Shown in pieces: positions 17,766-27,014 of a stretch of 64,000 bases of DNA. The translations under genes and the position numbers were made by a program. Below the pieces are notes generated by a model that was not told the origin of the DNA, ran no database searches, and was given only the letters and a program-made list of their open reading frames with translations. Origin of the DNA: Deltaproteobacteria bacterium (GTDB taxonomy: Bacteria > Myxococcota > Myxococcia > Myxococcales > Anaeromyxobacteraceae); the NCBI GenBank assembly GCA_016214955.1, contig JACRMN010000022.1, positions 62,001 through 126,000 of the forward strand, in the 5' to 3' direction. Position 1 is the stretch's first letter; every line of letters starts with the position of its first letter.

Positions 17766-18398
17766 ATGCGTCACACCGTGGCCTGTATGGGCCTGGTCAC
17801 CGCGTTCTCCATTGCGGGAGGGCTGGCCGGTTGCACGACCCAGTCGAGCGAGACGGGCCTCACCATCACCGATGCCTGCGACGTTGTTCAGGCAACCGAC
17901 CACGGCGACGGAACGTCGGCTGTCGTCTGTCTCGATGGGACGAAAGAGCTCGTCTGCACGAAACCCGACTGCAGCGGGATTGGCTACTGGTGGGGACTGA
18001 GGGGGACGGACTTCACGAGAGCGAACCTGCCCTTCCTCTCAGTGCTTCCCTTTGGGCCCGAGAAGTGGGGCACCGCGATCAGCGGGAACCTCTCACTGAA
18101 GAGCGTCAACCTGCCAGCGCTGACCACCGTGGCGAACCTGAGCATCCAGGGGAACCCCGCCCTGGCGAGCCTGAGCTTCCCTGCACTGACCTCGGCTGAC
18201 CTGCTGACCGTCGACGGCAACGCGGCCCTGGCGACGTTGAACGCCCCGAACTTCTCCAGGGTTGGATACGACCTGACGATCACCGGCAACCCATCTCTCC
18301 CGCAGTGTCGGGCCGAAGCGATCCTGGCTCAGCTCGTCGGATTCACGGGCACCGCGACCATCTCCGGCAACGACACCACGGTGAGCTGCACGCGGTAG
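17766..18398 (+). CDS. Lipoprotein with LRR/receptor-L-domain-like repeats
   Basis: The 210-residue product begins with a lipoprotein signal ending in LAGC (cysteine near residue 20). From about residue 95 it has repeated units such as NLSLKSVNLPALTTVANLSI, QGNPALASLSFPALTSADLL and DGNAALATLNAPNFSRVGYD, each of about 20-23 residues. This is the right-handed solenoid pattern of receptor L-domains and leucine-rich repeats. Two pairs of cysteines lie before the solenoid and one near each end. It is probably a surface binding protein. It lies between the divergent LuxR pair and the FG-GAP esterase gene. Confidence 0.68.
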   Translation: MRHTVACMGLVTAFSIAGGLAGCTTQSSETGLTITDACDVVQATDHGDGTSAVVCLDGTKELVCTKPDCSGIGYWWGLRGTDFTRANLPFLSVLPFGPEKWGTAISGNLSLKSVNLPALTTVANLSIQGNPALASLSFPALTSADLLTVDGNAALATLNAPNFSRVGYDLTITGNPSLPQCRAEAILAQLVGFTGTATISGNDTTVSCTR

Positions 18399-18430
18399 CT
18401 GTCCCCCTGCGCAGCGCTCTGGGAGGACTC

Positions 18431-20695
18431 ATGGCGCCATCTCGGGAGCACCAGCCGTCATCAGGCACGGTCCAGCGTCCGTTCCCCGTCCGCCGGACTC
18501 GCCCCGCCCCGCCCTGGCGGGCCCGGCCGGGCGCCCTCGCGCTCGGCTTCCTCCTGGCATGCGGCAGCGGCGAGAAGGCGAAGACCAGCCCCCCTTCGCT
18601 GCCCGTGGTAGTCCCCGCGGACACGAGCGGGCTTGCGCTCCTGCCAGCGGGCGGGGTCGCCGTGCGGTACGGCGCCGACCACACCACCGTCGCCGTCGGG
18701 GACCTGAATGGCGATGGTCGGCCGGATCTCGCGGTCGTCTACCACACGGCGAGCCGGGTCGGCGTGTTCCTCGGCCAGGTAGCCGGCACCTTCGCGGCGG
18801 CATCGGAGCTCACCACCGGGGCTCGCCCATGGAAGGTCGCGATGGGGGACTTCAACGGGGACGCGAGGCCCGACCTCGTCACCGCCAATGGTGAGGCGGG
18901 TTCCGTCAGCGTCTTCCTCGGAATCGGGGATGGTACCTTCGGAGCCAAGGCGGACTTCCCGGCCGGGGCCGACGCCGGTTGGGTGGAGGTCGCCGACTTC
19001 AATGGCGACGGGGCCCTCGACCTGGTCGTGGGCGGATCACCCTACGGGTTCGGCTCCTACTTGCTCACCGGATACCGGGGCCCCAGCACGGCCGGAGTCC
19101 TCCTGGGGAACGGTGACGGAACGTTCCGGGCCGTTGCCAGCGTGCTCACGGGCACGAGCCCAACCGTGGTGGCGGTCGGCGACCTCGACGGCGACGGGAA
19201 GCTCGACCTCGTCGTGGCGACGAGCGGCGCCGGCGGGCTGAGCGTGCTGATGGGCAGGGGGGATGGAACCTTCGCGAGCAAGGGAGTCCTCGCCTCCGGC
19301 CCGAGTCCGGTCACCGTGGCTCTCGGGGATCTCAACGGAGACGGGAGACTCGATGCGGTCACCACCGATCTGGTCTCCAGCACCTTGAGCGCCTTCATGG
19401 GAAAGGGCGACGGGACCTTCTCCCCTCGGGTGGACTACCAGACCCCCAGCGCTCCCGTGGGACTCACCATCGGGGACCTGGACGGCGACGGCCACGCAGA
19501 CGTCGCCTTCACCACGCTCGCTACCACAACCCGGGGCCCCTGGGAGATCAGCGTCTTCTTCGGGAAGGGCGATGGGACGTTCCGAGGCGCGGTCCGCTCC
19601 TCGCTGGGCGTCAATGATCCGTGCTTCGTGACCCTTGCTGACCTCGATGCCGACGGCCGGCCCGAGATCACCGCGGCGAACATGGGGTTCCTGGACTACC
19701 TCGACTACCCGGCCCGCTACTTCCCGGTTGGCTTCTACCGTGTGACAGGCGGAGCTCCGTTAACGGTCACCCCTCCGACTGCCGGCGGCGTCAGCCCGGG
19801 AGGCCGTCCTATCCGCTTCGCCGCGAGCTCGGGCGGCACGCCTCGCACCGTCAGCTGGAGCCTGTCGCCCGCCGTCGGAACGCTCTCCGCAAACTCCGGC
19901 ACCAGCGTGGAGTACACGCCGCCTGCCGAGCCTGCATCGCCCCCACAGGCGGTTGAGCTCGTCGCCGACGCTGGGAGTGAGCAGGTCAGGGTCGCCATCT
20001 TCCTGTCCACTCAGGTCGAGCGCCCACTCGGCAGCACCTCGGCCCCCAGCGGCTTCCTCGAGTACCTCCCGCCGGGCTATGACGACGGCCTGCCGCGGCC
20101 CCTGCTCGTCTTCCTCCAGGGGAGCGCAGGAAACGGGGACGGCGTGACGACGCTCTCGAGCAACCTCACGACATGGGGCGTCCCGGCCATGCTGGCCCAC
20201 GGGGGTTGGCCGGCCGAGTACCCCTTCGTCGTGCTGTCCCCGCAGCATGTCGGGCCCAGCTGGGCCCCGGCGGCCGAGCTGGAGGTCTTCCTCGACTGGG
20301 CGATGGCAAGCTACCGGGTCGACCCGAAGCAGGTGTACCTCACTGGCCTCTCCTGGGGAGCCTTCACGGCCTGGGACTACTTGAAGTCCTTCCGGGACTC
20401 CCGGGTGGCTGCGGCGGTCCTCATCGCGGGAGATCCCCGTATCGGCGCGACCTACGACGTGTGTCCGGTGGGCGCGGTCGCCATCTGGACCCTCCACGGC
20501 ACGTCGGACGACGCCGTTCCCGTTCAGGGTGAGCGCGACGCCATGAATCGCCTGATCGCCTGCCCTGCGCCCCCGCGCAGGGAAGCAATCCTCACGCTCA
20601 TCCCGGGCGGCAGCCACTACGTCTTCGATGACATCTACCTGGGCCGACTCGGGTACGACGTCTTCGGGTGGCTGCTGGCGCACCCGAAGCCCTGA
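18431..20695 (+). CDS. FG-GAP/VCBS-repeat lipoprotein fused to an alpha/beta-hydrolase (esterase)
   Basis: The 754-residue product has a lipoprotein-like signal ([11 protein letters not shown], near residue 45). Residues about 85-430 hold seven FG-GAP/VCBS repeats with calcium-binding loops such as [60 protein letters not shown] and [10 protein letters not shown], which predict an integrin-alpha-like beta-propeller. An Ig-like stretch follows. The last 200 residues are an esterase/PHB-depolymerase-like hydrolase with S641 in GLSWGA, D693 in GTSDDAV and H729 in GGSHYVF. The combination suggests a cell-surface enzyme held to its substrate by the propeller. The long Arg/Pro-rich N-terminus before the signal may mean the true start is further in. 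Confidence 0.75.
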   Translation: MAPSREHQPSSGTVQRPFPVRRTRPAPPWRARPGALALGFLLACGSGEKAKTSPPSLPVVVPADTSGLALLPAGGVAVRYGADHTTVAVGDLNGDGRPDLAVVYHTASRVGVFLGQVAGTFAAASELTTGARPWKVAMGDFNGDARPDLVTANGEAGSVSVFLGIGDGTFGAKADFPAGADAGWVEVADFNGDGALDLVVGGSPYGFGSYLLTGYRGPSTAGVLLGNGDGTFRAVASVLTGTSPTVVAVGDLDGDGKLDLVVATSGAGGLSVLMGRGDGTFASKGVLASGPSPVTVALGDLNGDGRLDAVTTDLVSSTLSAFMGKGDGTFSPRVDYQTPSAPVGLTIGDLDGDGHADVAFTTLATTTRGPWEISVFFGKGDGTFRGAVRSSLGVNDPCFVTLADLDADGRPEITAANMGFLDYLDYPARYFPVGFYRVTGGAPLTVTPPTAGGVSPGGRPIRFAASSGGTPRTVSWSLSPAVGTLSANSGTSVEYTPPAEPASPPQAVELVADAGSEQVRVAIFLSTQVERPLGSTSAPSGFLEYLPPGYDDGLPRPLLVFLQGSAGNGDGVTTLSSNLTTWGVPAMLAHGGWPAEYPFVVLSPQHVGPSWAPAAELEVFLDWAMASYRVDPKQVYLTGLSWGAFTAWDYLKSFRDSRVAAAVLIAGDPRIGATYDVCPVGAVAIWTLHGTSDDAVPVQGERDAMNRLIACPAPPRREAILTLIPGGSHYVFDDIYLGRLGYDVFGWLLAHPKP

Positions 20696-20844
20696 AAGGT
20701 CTCGTCGAACACCGGGCAACCAGCCGCCGACCGAACGTCCCCGCGAACGTCCCCTCCGCACCGCCGCCGCGCCTTTCTTCCCTGACTGCGCGCCTCGCGG
20801 GCGCCCGGGGCGTGGCGCGGGCGATGCACAGGTGGCGCGTGAAG

Positions 20845-20861
20845 CCGATGCAATGCATCGG
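20845..20861. promoter_or_regulatory. Inverted repeat upstream of the LTXXQ gene
   Basis: CCGATGCA-A-TGCATCGG is a perfect 8-base inverted repeat with one central base, 43 bases before the ATG at 20905. The compact symmetry is typical of an operator for a dimeric regulator, although a stem-loop in the leader is also possible. Confidence 0.45.
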
Positions 20862-20904
20862 GGCGCGCCCGCCCACGGCGCCAGATCCCTCGGCCGGAGG
20901 AACC

Positions 20905-21783
20905 ATGAGACGACTTGGATGGAACGGATTCACCGTGATGGCAGCGCTGGGGGTCACCGCCTGCACCGCGTCCACGACCGCGGGCATGACCACCACCGAG
21001 GCCTGGCAGGCCGACGAAACGGCGGCCGGCGAGCTCCGCGAGCACCACCGGCACCACCACCGCGGCGGCGTCATGCAGTTCGTCGCCATGAGCCTCGACA
21101 CGCTGGGCCCCGACGACGCCAAGCGCCCCCAGGTCGAGCAGCTGCAGCGCGATCTTCACGGCTGCATGGCCCCCACCAGCGCCACCCACGGCAGGCTGCT
21201 CCAGGCCGTGGCCGAGGGCGTGGCCGCCGGCGCCATCGACGCGGTCCGGGTCGGCGCCGTCATCGCCGAGCTGGACCCGGCCGAGCTCGCCATCCAGGAG
21301 TGCGGGGCCGAGACGCTCAACCGGCTCCACGCCATCCTCTCGCCGTCCGAGCGGGCCGAGCTGACGGAGAAGGTGCAGGCGCACTGGGCGGTCTGGCGCG
21401 AGGTCAACCCCGACGGCGGCGCCACCGGAACCAGCCCGGGCGGCCGGCTTCCGGCGCTCACCGCCGAGCTGAGCCTCTCGCAGGACCAGGTCACGCGGAT
21501 CTCGGCGGCGCTCCAGCTGTCGGGCGAAGGGCGAGGCCGCCGCTTCGACCGCGCCCGCGCCGAAGGCGGCCTGAACGCCTTCGCCGAGGCCTTCGCGCGC
21601 GATCCGTTCGACGCCAGGGCGCTGCCCCGGGGCTCGAGCATGGGCCTGGCGCACCACGGCGCCTCCCGGATGGCCTCCTTCTACGAGACCGTGACCCCGC
21701 TCCTGACGCAGCCGCAGCGCGCGACCCTGGCCCAGCACCTCCGCGAGCACGCGAGCCACACCCCAACCCTCTCGCTCAACTAG
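20905..21783 (+). CDS. Periplasmic LTXXQ/CpxP-like lipoprotein, His-rich
   Basis: This 292-residue product has a lipoprotein signal ([13 protein letters not shown], cysteine near residue 20) and then a histidine cluster ([10 protein letters not shown], about residues 47-56). Two helical halves follow with CpxP/Spy-type features: segments like [20 protein letters not shown] and [18 protein letters not shown] match the LTXXQ pattern. Such proteins sense envelope stress or bind metals and unfolded proteins. CGGAGG lies 5 bases before the ATG. A small Tyr/Trp/Arg-rich secreted protein follows 9 bases downstream, probably in the same operon. Metal binding is inferred from the His cluster only. Confidence 0.68.
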   Translation: MRRLGWNGFTVMAALGVTACTASTTAGMTTTEAWQADETAAGELREHHRHHHRGGVMQFVAMSLDTLGPDDAKRPQVEQLQRDLHGCMAPTSATHGRLLQAVAEGVAAGAIDAVRVGAVIAELDPAELAIQECGAETLNRLHAILSPSERAELTEKVQAHWAVWREVNPDGGATGTSPGGRLPALTAELSLSQDQVTRISAALQLSGEGRGRRFDRARAEGGLNAFAEAFARDPFDARALPRGSSMGLAHHGASRMASFYETVTPLLTQPQRATLAQHLREHASHTPTLSLN

Positions 21784-21792
21784 AGGCCTCCC

Positions 21793-22131
21793 ATGACCCG
21801 AACGCTCCTGAAGACGCTGAAGCTCGCGCTGTGCACCGCAACCGTCGGCCTGGGCCTGGCCGCCGCCCCTCCCGCCATGGCGCAGGTCGAGGTCAGCATC
21901 ACCCCGCCCGCCTGGTACGTCGCCACCAACCGGCCCGTGTACTACGAGGGCCGCGCCAACTACTGGTACGGGAATCGCTGGCACTACCGGGAAGGGCGCA
22001 ACTGGCGCAGCTACCGCGACGAGCCCCGCTCCTTGCGCGACCGCCGCTGGGGCCGCGACCACCAGCGCTACTACGGCCGCGCCCACCGGGGCGGCTACCA
22101 CGACCACCAGGGCAACTACCAGCGGCGGTAG
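21793..22131 (+). CDS. Small secreted Tyr/Trp/Arg/His-rich protein
   Basis: The 112-residue product has a clear Sec signal peptide (residues 1-30, ending PPAMAQ). The mature 82 residues are extremely rich in Tyr, Trp, Arg and His, with motifs such as [29 protein letters not shown] and a basic tail [21 protein letters not shown]. No cysteine is left after the signal. The gene starts 9 bases after the LTXXQ gene, so the two probably work together in the envelope. Function unknown; an RNA-, polysaccharide- or metal-binding role is only a guess. Confidence 0.68.
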   Translation: MTRTLLKTLKLALCTATVGLGLAAAPPAMAQVEVSITPPAWYVATNRPVYYEGRANYWYGNRWHYREGRNWRSYRDEPRSLRDRRWGRDHQRYYGRAHRGGYHDHQGNYQRR

Positions 22132-22442
22132 CACCGCCGCACGACGGCCGGGGCCGGGCAGCCGCCCGCGCCCCGGCCCGCAGCACCGGGTGGTGCGGCG
22201 CGCCTCCCCACCCCGGCAGGCCTCGCGTTCGAGCCTGCCGTCCTGGCCCGACGCGGCCGAGCCTCCCGCCCGCCGGTAGCCAAACCGCCGGAAGGCGAGT
22301 AGGGTGCGCCCCCTCGATGGTCGCCTGGGTTCCCGGTGACCGATCGCGCGGCCGCCGCTGGAATCCCAGCCGGCCGGAACCAGGGGCCGCGGCGCTCCGG
22401 TCGGATCCGGAGAGCCGCGGGCCCCGACACCGAAGGACGGGA
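22132..22442. other. Intergenic region before infA
   Basis: These 311 bases hold no convincing gene. GC-rich short inverted repeats are abundant just after the preceding stop codon (for example near 22150-22200) and could end the LTXXQ operon. The infA promoter should lie here but is not obvious. Confidence 0.45.
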
Positions 22443-22661
22443 ATGAGCGAGAAGGAAGCTGGCATCGAGGTGACGGGCAAGGTGGAAGAGGCGAGCGGCG
22501 GCATGTATCGCGTCAAGGTGGATCAGGGTCCAACGGTCCTCGCCTACGCCTCCGGGAAGATGAAGCGCTTCCACATCCGCATCATCACGGGCGACCGCGT
22601 CAAGGTGGAGCTGTCGCCGTACGACCTGACCCGCGGCCGCATCACCTACCGGGACAAGTAG
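22443..22661 (+). CDS. infA: Translation initiation factor IF-1
   Basis: The 72-residue product is a single S1/OB-fold protein that binds the ribosomal A site during initiation. The family pattern is clear: [20 protein letters not shown], then [20 protein letters not shown] and [18 protein letters not shown]. Length is exactly that of bacterial IF-1. It stands alone here, not in a ribosomal-protein operon. GC-rich arms (22661-22668 with 22688-22695) form a hairpin right after the stop. Confidence 0.94.
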   Translation: MSEKEAGIEVTGKVEEASGGMYRVKVDQGPTVLAYASGKMKRFHIRIITGDRVKVELSPYDLTRGRITYRDK

Positions 22662-22708
22662 GGCGCGCGCAGGCGGACGCTGTAACGGCGCGCCCGTTCG
22701 CGGGTCCG

Positions 22709-23656
22709 ATGCGCATGACCCGCTTCCGCAGCGACGTTTCCGAGAGCGAAGTGACCCCGGAGGGGCTCTGGCTCCGCCGGCGTGAGTTCCTCCAGCTTGG
22801 GGCCGCCGGCGCCATCGGCGCGATCCTCCCTGCGGCGGGGCGCGCCGGGGAACCGACGGGCGAGCGGCTGCCCACGGTGCGGCGCGTGGAGCTGGCCTCA
22901 GGCGAGACCCCGACCCGCTGGGACGACGTCACCGGCTACAACAACTTCTACGAGCTGGGCACCGACAAGGGGGACCCGAGGAGCAACGCCTCGGCGCTCC
23001 GCACCTCGCCCTGGACGGTGCGCATCGACGGCGAGGTGAAGCAGCCCCTGACGGTGGACCTCGACGACCTCCTGCGCTGGTTCCCGCTGGAGGAGCGCGT
23101 CTACCGCATGCGCTGCGTCGAGGCCTGGTCGATGGTGATCCCCTGGGTGGGCTTTCCCCTCTCCTCGCTGGTGAAGCGCGCCGAGCCGAGCAGCCGCGCC
23201 CGCTACGTCGCCTTCACCAGCGTCCTCGACCGCGAGCGCCTCCCCGGCCAGCGCCGCGACGTCCTGGCCTGGCCCTACGTGGAGGCGCTGCGCCTCGACG
23301 AGGCCACCCATCCGCTCGCCCTCATCGCCGTTGGCCTGTACGGCCGCGTGCTGCCGCCGCAGAACGGCGCGCCGTTGCGCCTGGTCGTGCCCTGGAAGTA
23401 CGGCTTCAAGGGGGCCAAGTCGATCGTGCGCATCTCCTTCACCTCCGAGCAGCCGCGCACCACCTGGAACCTGGCCGCACCCCGCGAGTACGGCTTCTAC
23501 GCCAACGTCAACCCCGCGGTGGATCACCCGCGCTGGAGCCAGGCGAGGGAGCGCCGCATCGGCGAGCTCCGCAAGCGCCCCACCCTGCCGTTCAACGGCT
23601 ACGGCACCGAGGTGGCGAGCCTGTACGCGGGCCTCGACCTGGCGAGGAACTTCTGA
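22709..23656 (+). CDS. msrP: Protein-methionine-sulfoxide reductase, molybdopterin subunit
   Basis: This 315-residue protein is MsrP (YedY), the periplasmic molybdoenzyme that reduces methionine sulfoxide in proteins. The twin-arginine signal is [15 protein letters not shown] (R23-R25). The conserved cysteine that ligates molybdenum is C136 in [15 protein letters not shown]. The C-terminal segment [15 protein letters not shown] is also typical. Its membrane partner msrQ follows with a two-base gap, so they form an operon. Molybdate for the cofactor could come from the ModABC system encoded about 7 kb downstream, and TatA is also in this window. Confidence 0.93.
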   Translation: MRMTRFRSDVSESEVTPEGLWLRRREFLQLGAAGAIGAILPAAGRAGEPTGERLPTVRRVELASGETPTRWDDVTGYNNFYELGTDKGDPRSNASALRTSPWTVRIDGEVKQPLTVDLDDLLRWFPLEERVYRMRCVEAWSMVIPWVGFPLSSLVKRAEPSSRARYVAFTSVLDRERLPGQRRDVLAWPYVEALRLDEATHPLALIAVGLYGRVLPPQNGAPLRLVVPWKYGFKGAKSIVRISFTSEQPRTTWNLAAPREYGFYANVNPAVDHPRWSQARERRIGELRKRPTLPFNGYGTEVASLYAGLDLARNF

Positions 23657-23658
23657 TC

Positions 23659-24291
23659 ATGGTGCCGCCTCGCCGCTGGCTCGTTCCCTTCACCGTGGCC
23701 GCCGGATCGGTGCCGCTCGGCAAGCTGGCCTTCGAAGGCCTGACGGGCGGCCTCGGGGCCAACCCCATCGCCGAGGCCCTCAACCGGCTCGGCTTCTGGA
23801 CCTTGACGCTGCTCACCCTCACCCTGGCCGCCACCCCGGCGCACGACTGGCTGGGGCTCGCCTGGCCGGCGCGCATCCGGCGGGCCCTCGGCCTCCTCAC
23901 CTTCGCCTACGCGACGCTGCACCTCTCCTGCTACGCCGCGGTGGACCAGCTCTTCGACCTCGACGCCATCCTCGCCGACGTGGCGAAGCGCCCCTTCATC
24001 GCCATCGGGCTGGTCGCCTTCCTGCTCCTCGTTCCCCTGGCGGTCACCTCGACGGACCGCGCCGTGCGGCGCCTCGGCTTCCGGCGCTGGAAGGCGCTGC
24101 ACCGGCTGACCTACGCAGTCGCGCTCGCCGGGATCGTCCACTACCTCTGGCGCGTGAAGATCGACCTGCGCCGGCCGGTGATCTTCGCGGTGGTCCTCGG
24201 CGCCCTGGCGCTCCTGCGGATCCTGCCGCGGCCGTCCCGGGCCCGGGAGACCTCCCGGGCTGGCGCCGCCGGGCGCCGCGGCGCCGGGTAG
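23659..24291 (+). CDS. msrQ: MsrQ heme-binding membrane subunit
   Basis: This 210-residue inner-membrane protein passes electrons from the quinone pool to MsrP. It has about five hydrophobic segments of the ferric-reductase-like (FRD) type. Histidines expected to bind heme lie in the membrane segments, including TLHLSCYAAV, KALHRLTYAV and AGIVHYLWRVK. The gene starts immediately after msrP. The last 25 residues are a Arg/Ala-rich cytoplasmic tail. Confidence 0.9.
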   Translation: MVPPRRWLVPFTVAAGSVPLGKLAFEGLTGGLGANPIAEALNRLGFWTLTLLTLTLAATPAHDWLGLAWPARIRRALGLLTFAYATLHLSCYAAVDQLFDLDAILADVAKRPFIAIGLVAFLLLVPLAVTSTDRAVRRLGFRRWKALHRLTYAVALAGIVHYLWRVKIDLRRPVIFAVVLGALALLRILPRPSRARETSRAGAAGRRGAG

Positions 24292-24433
24292 CGCAGCGCC
24301 ACCTCTCACTTCCCTGCGCCTCCCGGGCCCCGCGCGGGTCCGCCCCCCGCGGGGCCCTGCCACATCCGTGAGCGTCTTCGCCCCTCGCGGCGCGTGATGC
24401 TCGGGGCCTCTCCTTCCAGGGAAGGTCCCACGC

Positions 24434-25975
24434 ATGGCCCATCTCTCCCGCTCGGGCGCGCTCGCCGGCGCCCTCCTCGCCGCTGTCGCACTCCTCGGCG
24501 CGTCGCCCGCGGCAGCTTCTTCTCCGGTCCCGAGCCGCTGCGAGGCGCTCACCGCCCGGCTCGCCGGCGAGCTGACCGACGTCGTCTGCTTCGAGAGCAC
24601 CGACCTCACCACCCAGAACGACGCCACCACCCCGGCCGACAACTCGCTTCCCGGGCTGCCGGCCTTCGCGTTCACGCCGCGCACCGACCGCGGCGTCATC
24701 GCCCCCAGCGCCGCCAAGCGCCCGCCCATCGCCCGCGCCGTTCCGGGGGTGCAGCTCCAGGCCCGCTTCGCCGGCGATCCCACCGGTCAGGGGCGCTTCC
24801 TCCTCCGCCTGCCCGACGGCTGGAACGGGCGCCTGGTGGTGGCCGGCGCCTCGGGCACGCGCAGCGAGTTCAACGGCGACTTCGCCTGGAGCGACTTCGT
24901 CCTGCAGCAGGGCTACGCCTACGCCTCGCAGAACAAGGGCGTGCTCAACCTCCGCCTCGTCGGCGTCTCGGCCACGCCGCCGGCCGCCGACCCCCTCGCC
25001 TGCCGGCTCAACCCGGCCTCCCCGGTGTGGGTCCACTTCTACGACAACGACGCCGACCAGCCCTTCACCCGCTGGGCCGAGACCATGGCCCACGCCGCAG
25101 CGGTGGCGCGCCGGGGCGCCGGCGTCCACTACGGCCGCAGCCCGCGCCACACCTACGCGGTCGGCACCTCCAACGGCGGCTACCAGGTCCGTCGCGCCGT
25201 CGAGTCCTACCCGCACCTCTTCGACGGCGGCGTGGACTGGGAGGGCACCTACGTGGACGCCGGCGTGCCCAACCTGCTCTCCGACCTCCCGCCGGCGGTG
25301 CTCAATTACCCCGACTACGTGGCCAGCGGCCACGACCCCGCCTCCACCGCCGCCCGCAACATCGCGGCGGCCGGCTACCCGCCCGACCTCACCGCCACCT
25401 CGCCCTCGCTCTGGGATCGCTACAGCGGCTCCTTCTGGGAGGTGACCGCGTGCCAGTGGCAGAAGCGGCTCGACCCCGGCTACGACACCTACGGCTCGGG
25501 CGTGGGCGGCTACAACTACGTGGCCCGCCTCTCCACCTCCGACGTGGCCGCCGGGCTCTCCGCCTTCGCCACCACCGGCCGCATCCGACGGCCGCTCATC
25601 ACGCTGGCCGGCACCATGGACGGCCTCCTGCCCATCGACAGGCACGCCCGCGCCTATGCACGCAAGGTGCGGGCCTGGAGCGAGGAGCAGGAGCGGGGCC
25701 GCGGCCGCGGCCGCGGCCGCGAGGACGATGGCGACGGCCGGCCGGTGCCCTACCGGCTCTACGAGGTGCAGAACGCCGGCCACATCGAGACCTACGCCGA
25801 CGTTCACCCGGAGATCGAGCTGCTGATGCCCCACGCCCAGCGCGCCTTCGAGCTCCTGGTGCAGAGCGTGGAGCACGGCGCGGCGCTGCCGCCCGACCAG
25901 TGCGTCCCCCGCGGCGGCGCCATCTCGTCGGCACCGGCCCAGCCCGGCCACTGTGCCCGGCTGCTGGAGCCGTAG
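24434..25975 (+). CDS. Secreted alpha/beta-hydrolase, tannase/feruloyl esterase or 3HB-oligomer-hydrolase-like
   Basis: The 513-residue product begins with a Sec signal peptide (residues 1-28, ending ASPAAAS). The hydrolase core has a nucleophile elbow GTSNGGYQVRRA with S246, a possible acid in AGTMDGLLPI and a possible histidine in NAGHIETYAD, in the right order. The overall plan resembles tannase/feruloyl esterases or extracellular 3-hydroxybutyrate oligomer hydrolases, but the family cannot be settled by eye. A (GGCCGC)4 tract encodes [10 protein letters not shown] between the acid and histidine segments and looks like a recent expansion. It stands alone. Confidence 0.68.
   Translation: MAHLSRSGALAGALLAAVALLGASPAAASSPVPSRCEALTARLAGELTDVVCFESTDLTTQNDATTPADNSLPGLPAFAFTPRTDRGVIAPSAAKRPPIARAVPGVQLQARFAGDPTGQGRFLLRLPDGWNGRLVVAGASGTRSEFNGDFAWSDFVLQQGYAYASQNKGVLNLRLVGVSATPPAADPLACRLNPASPVWVHFYDNDADQPFTRWAETMAHAAAVARRGAGVHYGRSPRHTYAVGTSNGGYQVRRAVESYPHLFDGGVDWEGTYVDAGVPNLLSDLPPAVLNYPDYVASGHDPASTAARNIAAAGYPPDLTATSPSLWDRYSGSFWEVTACQWQKRLDPGYDTYGSGVGGYNYVARLSTSDVAAGLSAFATTGRIRRPLITLAGTMDGLLPIDRHARAYARKVRAWSEEQERGRGRGRGREDDGDGRPVPYRLYEVQNAGHIETYADVHPEIELLMPHAQRAFELLVQSVEHGAALPPDQCVPRGGAISSAPAQPGHCARLLEP
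25697..25720. repeat. (GGCCGC)4 hexanucleotide repeat inside the esterase gene
   Basis: Four exact copies of GGCCGC keep the reading frame and encode alternating Arg-Gly. Because the unit is six bases, changes in copy number would lengthen or shorten the loop without a frameshift. Confidence 0.9.
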
Positions 25976-26105
25976 GCCCAGCGGCCGAATTCGCCCGTCG
26001 TCTCGCGCCCTTCGCCCCCTGGCGGCCCGCGCCCCGCGCGGCGCCGCCGGGCGCCCAGATCTTCCGCGCGGCCCGTGCGTTCACCTCCCCAGGAGGAGAA
26101 CGACA

Positions 26106-26945
26106 ATGAAGCCGCTCGCCCTGACCCTCGCTGCCCTGGCCCTCGCCACACCCGCCACCCGCGCCCTCGCCGACGCCGACCGCGCCGGCCCCTACTCGTT
26201 CGAGCTCACCGACGAGTCCGGCTACCGGCTCCCCACCTACCAGCACCAGGGGCGCACCTACGTGCTCGGCCGCATGGGCGAGCGCTACCTGCTCCGCGTG
26301 CGCAACGACTCGGCCCAGCGCATCGAGGTGGTGGCCTCGGTGGACGGGCGCGACGTGCTCGACGGGCTCCCCGCCTCGCCCGGGAAGCGCGGCTACCTGG
26401 TGGAGGCGCACGGGGCCGTGACCATCGACGGCTTCCGCCTCTCGCAGGAGTCGGTGGCCGCCTTCCGCTTCTCCTCGGTGTCGCGCTCCTACGCCGCCCG
26501 CATGGGCGACGCCCGCGACGTCGGGGTCGTCGGCGTCGCCGTCTTCCAGGAGAAGCAGCGCCTCCCGCGCTTCCCGGTCTACGAGAAGCACACCTTCCCC
26601 CCGGCGCCCGCCCCCCAGGCCCGCCGCGGGGAGGCCGAGGTCCTCTCCGGCGACGCCGCGCCTTCCGCCTCCGCGCCCGAGGCCAGGTCCTCGCGCGCCC
26701 CCGAGCGCCCCGGCCTGGGCACCGAGTTCGGCGAGGAGCACGACTCGCGCGTCGAGCAGGTGGAGTTCGTGCGCGCCGGCGGGCGGCCAGCGGCCGTCCT
26801 GACGGTGCGTTACGACGATCGCCGCGGCCTCGCAGCCCTGGGCATCGATCTCGACGGCCGGGTGGCGGGCCGCGACCGCTGGCTGCGCCAGACGGCCGAG
26901 CCCTTCCGCGGCTGGGCACGGCCGCCTCCGGGCTGGGGCCGGTAG
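26106..26945 (+). CDS. Secreted hypothetical protein
   Basis: The 279-residue product has a signal peptide (residues 1-22, ending ATRALA). The mature N-terminal domain (FELTDESGYRLPTYQHQGRTYVLGRMGERYLLRVRN, residues about 30-165) looks beta-rich; it includes an ERYLLRVRNDSAQRIEVVASVDG segment that recurs in secreted bacterial proteins of unknown role. A Pro/Ala/Ser-rich linker (about 165-205) leads to a second beta segment RPAAVLTVRYDDRRGLAALGIDL. AGGAGGA precedes the ATG. It is convergent with the cysteine-rich lipoprotein gene. Not recognised. Confidence 0.6.
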   Translation: MKPLALTLAALALATPATRALADADRAGPYSFELTDESGYRLPTYQHQGRTYVLGRMGERYLLRVRNDSAQRIEVVASVDGRDVLDGLPASPGKRGYLVEAHGAVTIDGFRLSQESVAAFRFSSVSRSYAARMGDARDVGVVGVAVFQEKQRLPRFPVYEKHTFPPAPAPQARRGEAEVLSGDAAPSASAPEARSSRAPERPGLGTEFGEEHDSRVEQVEFVRAGGRPAAVLTVRYDDRRGLAALGIDLDGRVAGRDRWLRQTAEPFRGWARPPPGWGR

Positions 26946-26968
26946 CCCTCCCCGGACCTCGAGGCACC

Positions 26969-26999
26969 GGCCGGCTGCGCCCCCGGGGCGCGGCCGGCC
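26969..26999. terminator. Bidirectional hairpin between convergent genes
   Basis: GGCCGGC-TGCGCCCC pairs with GGGGCGC-GGCCGGCC across a tiny loop, between the stop codons at 26945 and 27015. No T-run on either side, so its role as terminator is likely but not certain. Confidence 0.5.
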
Positions 27000-27014
27000 T
27001 CGCCTCCCGACGGG

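Noticed and set aside
22132-22442. Riboswitch or ribosomal-leader structure before infA
   Set aside because: Many GC-rich stems can be drawn but none matches a known leader, and such stems are expected by chance at this base composition.
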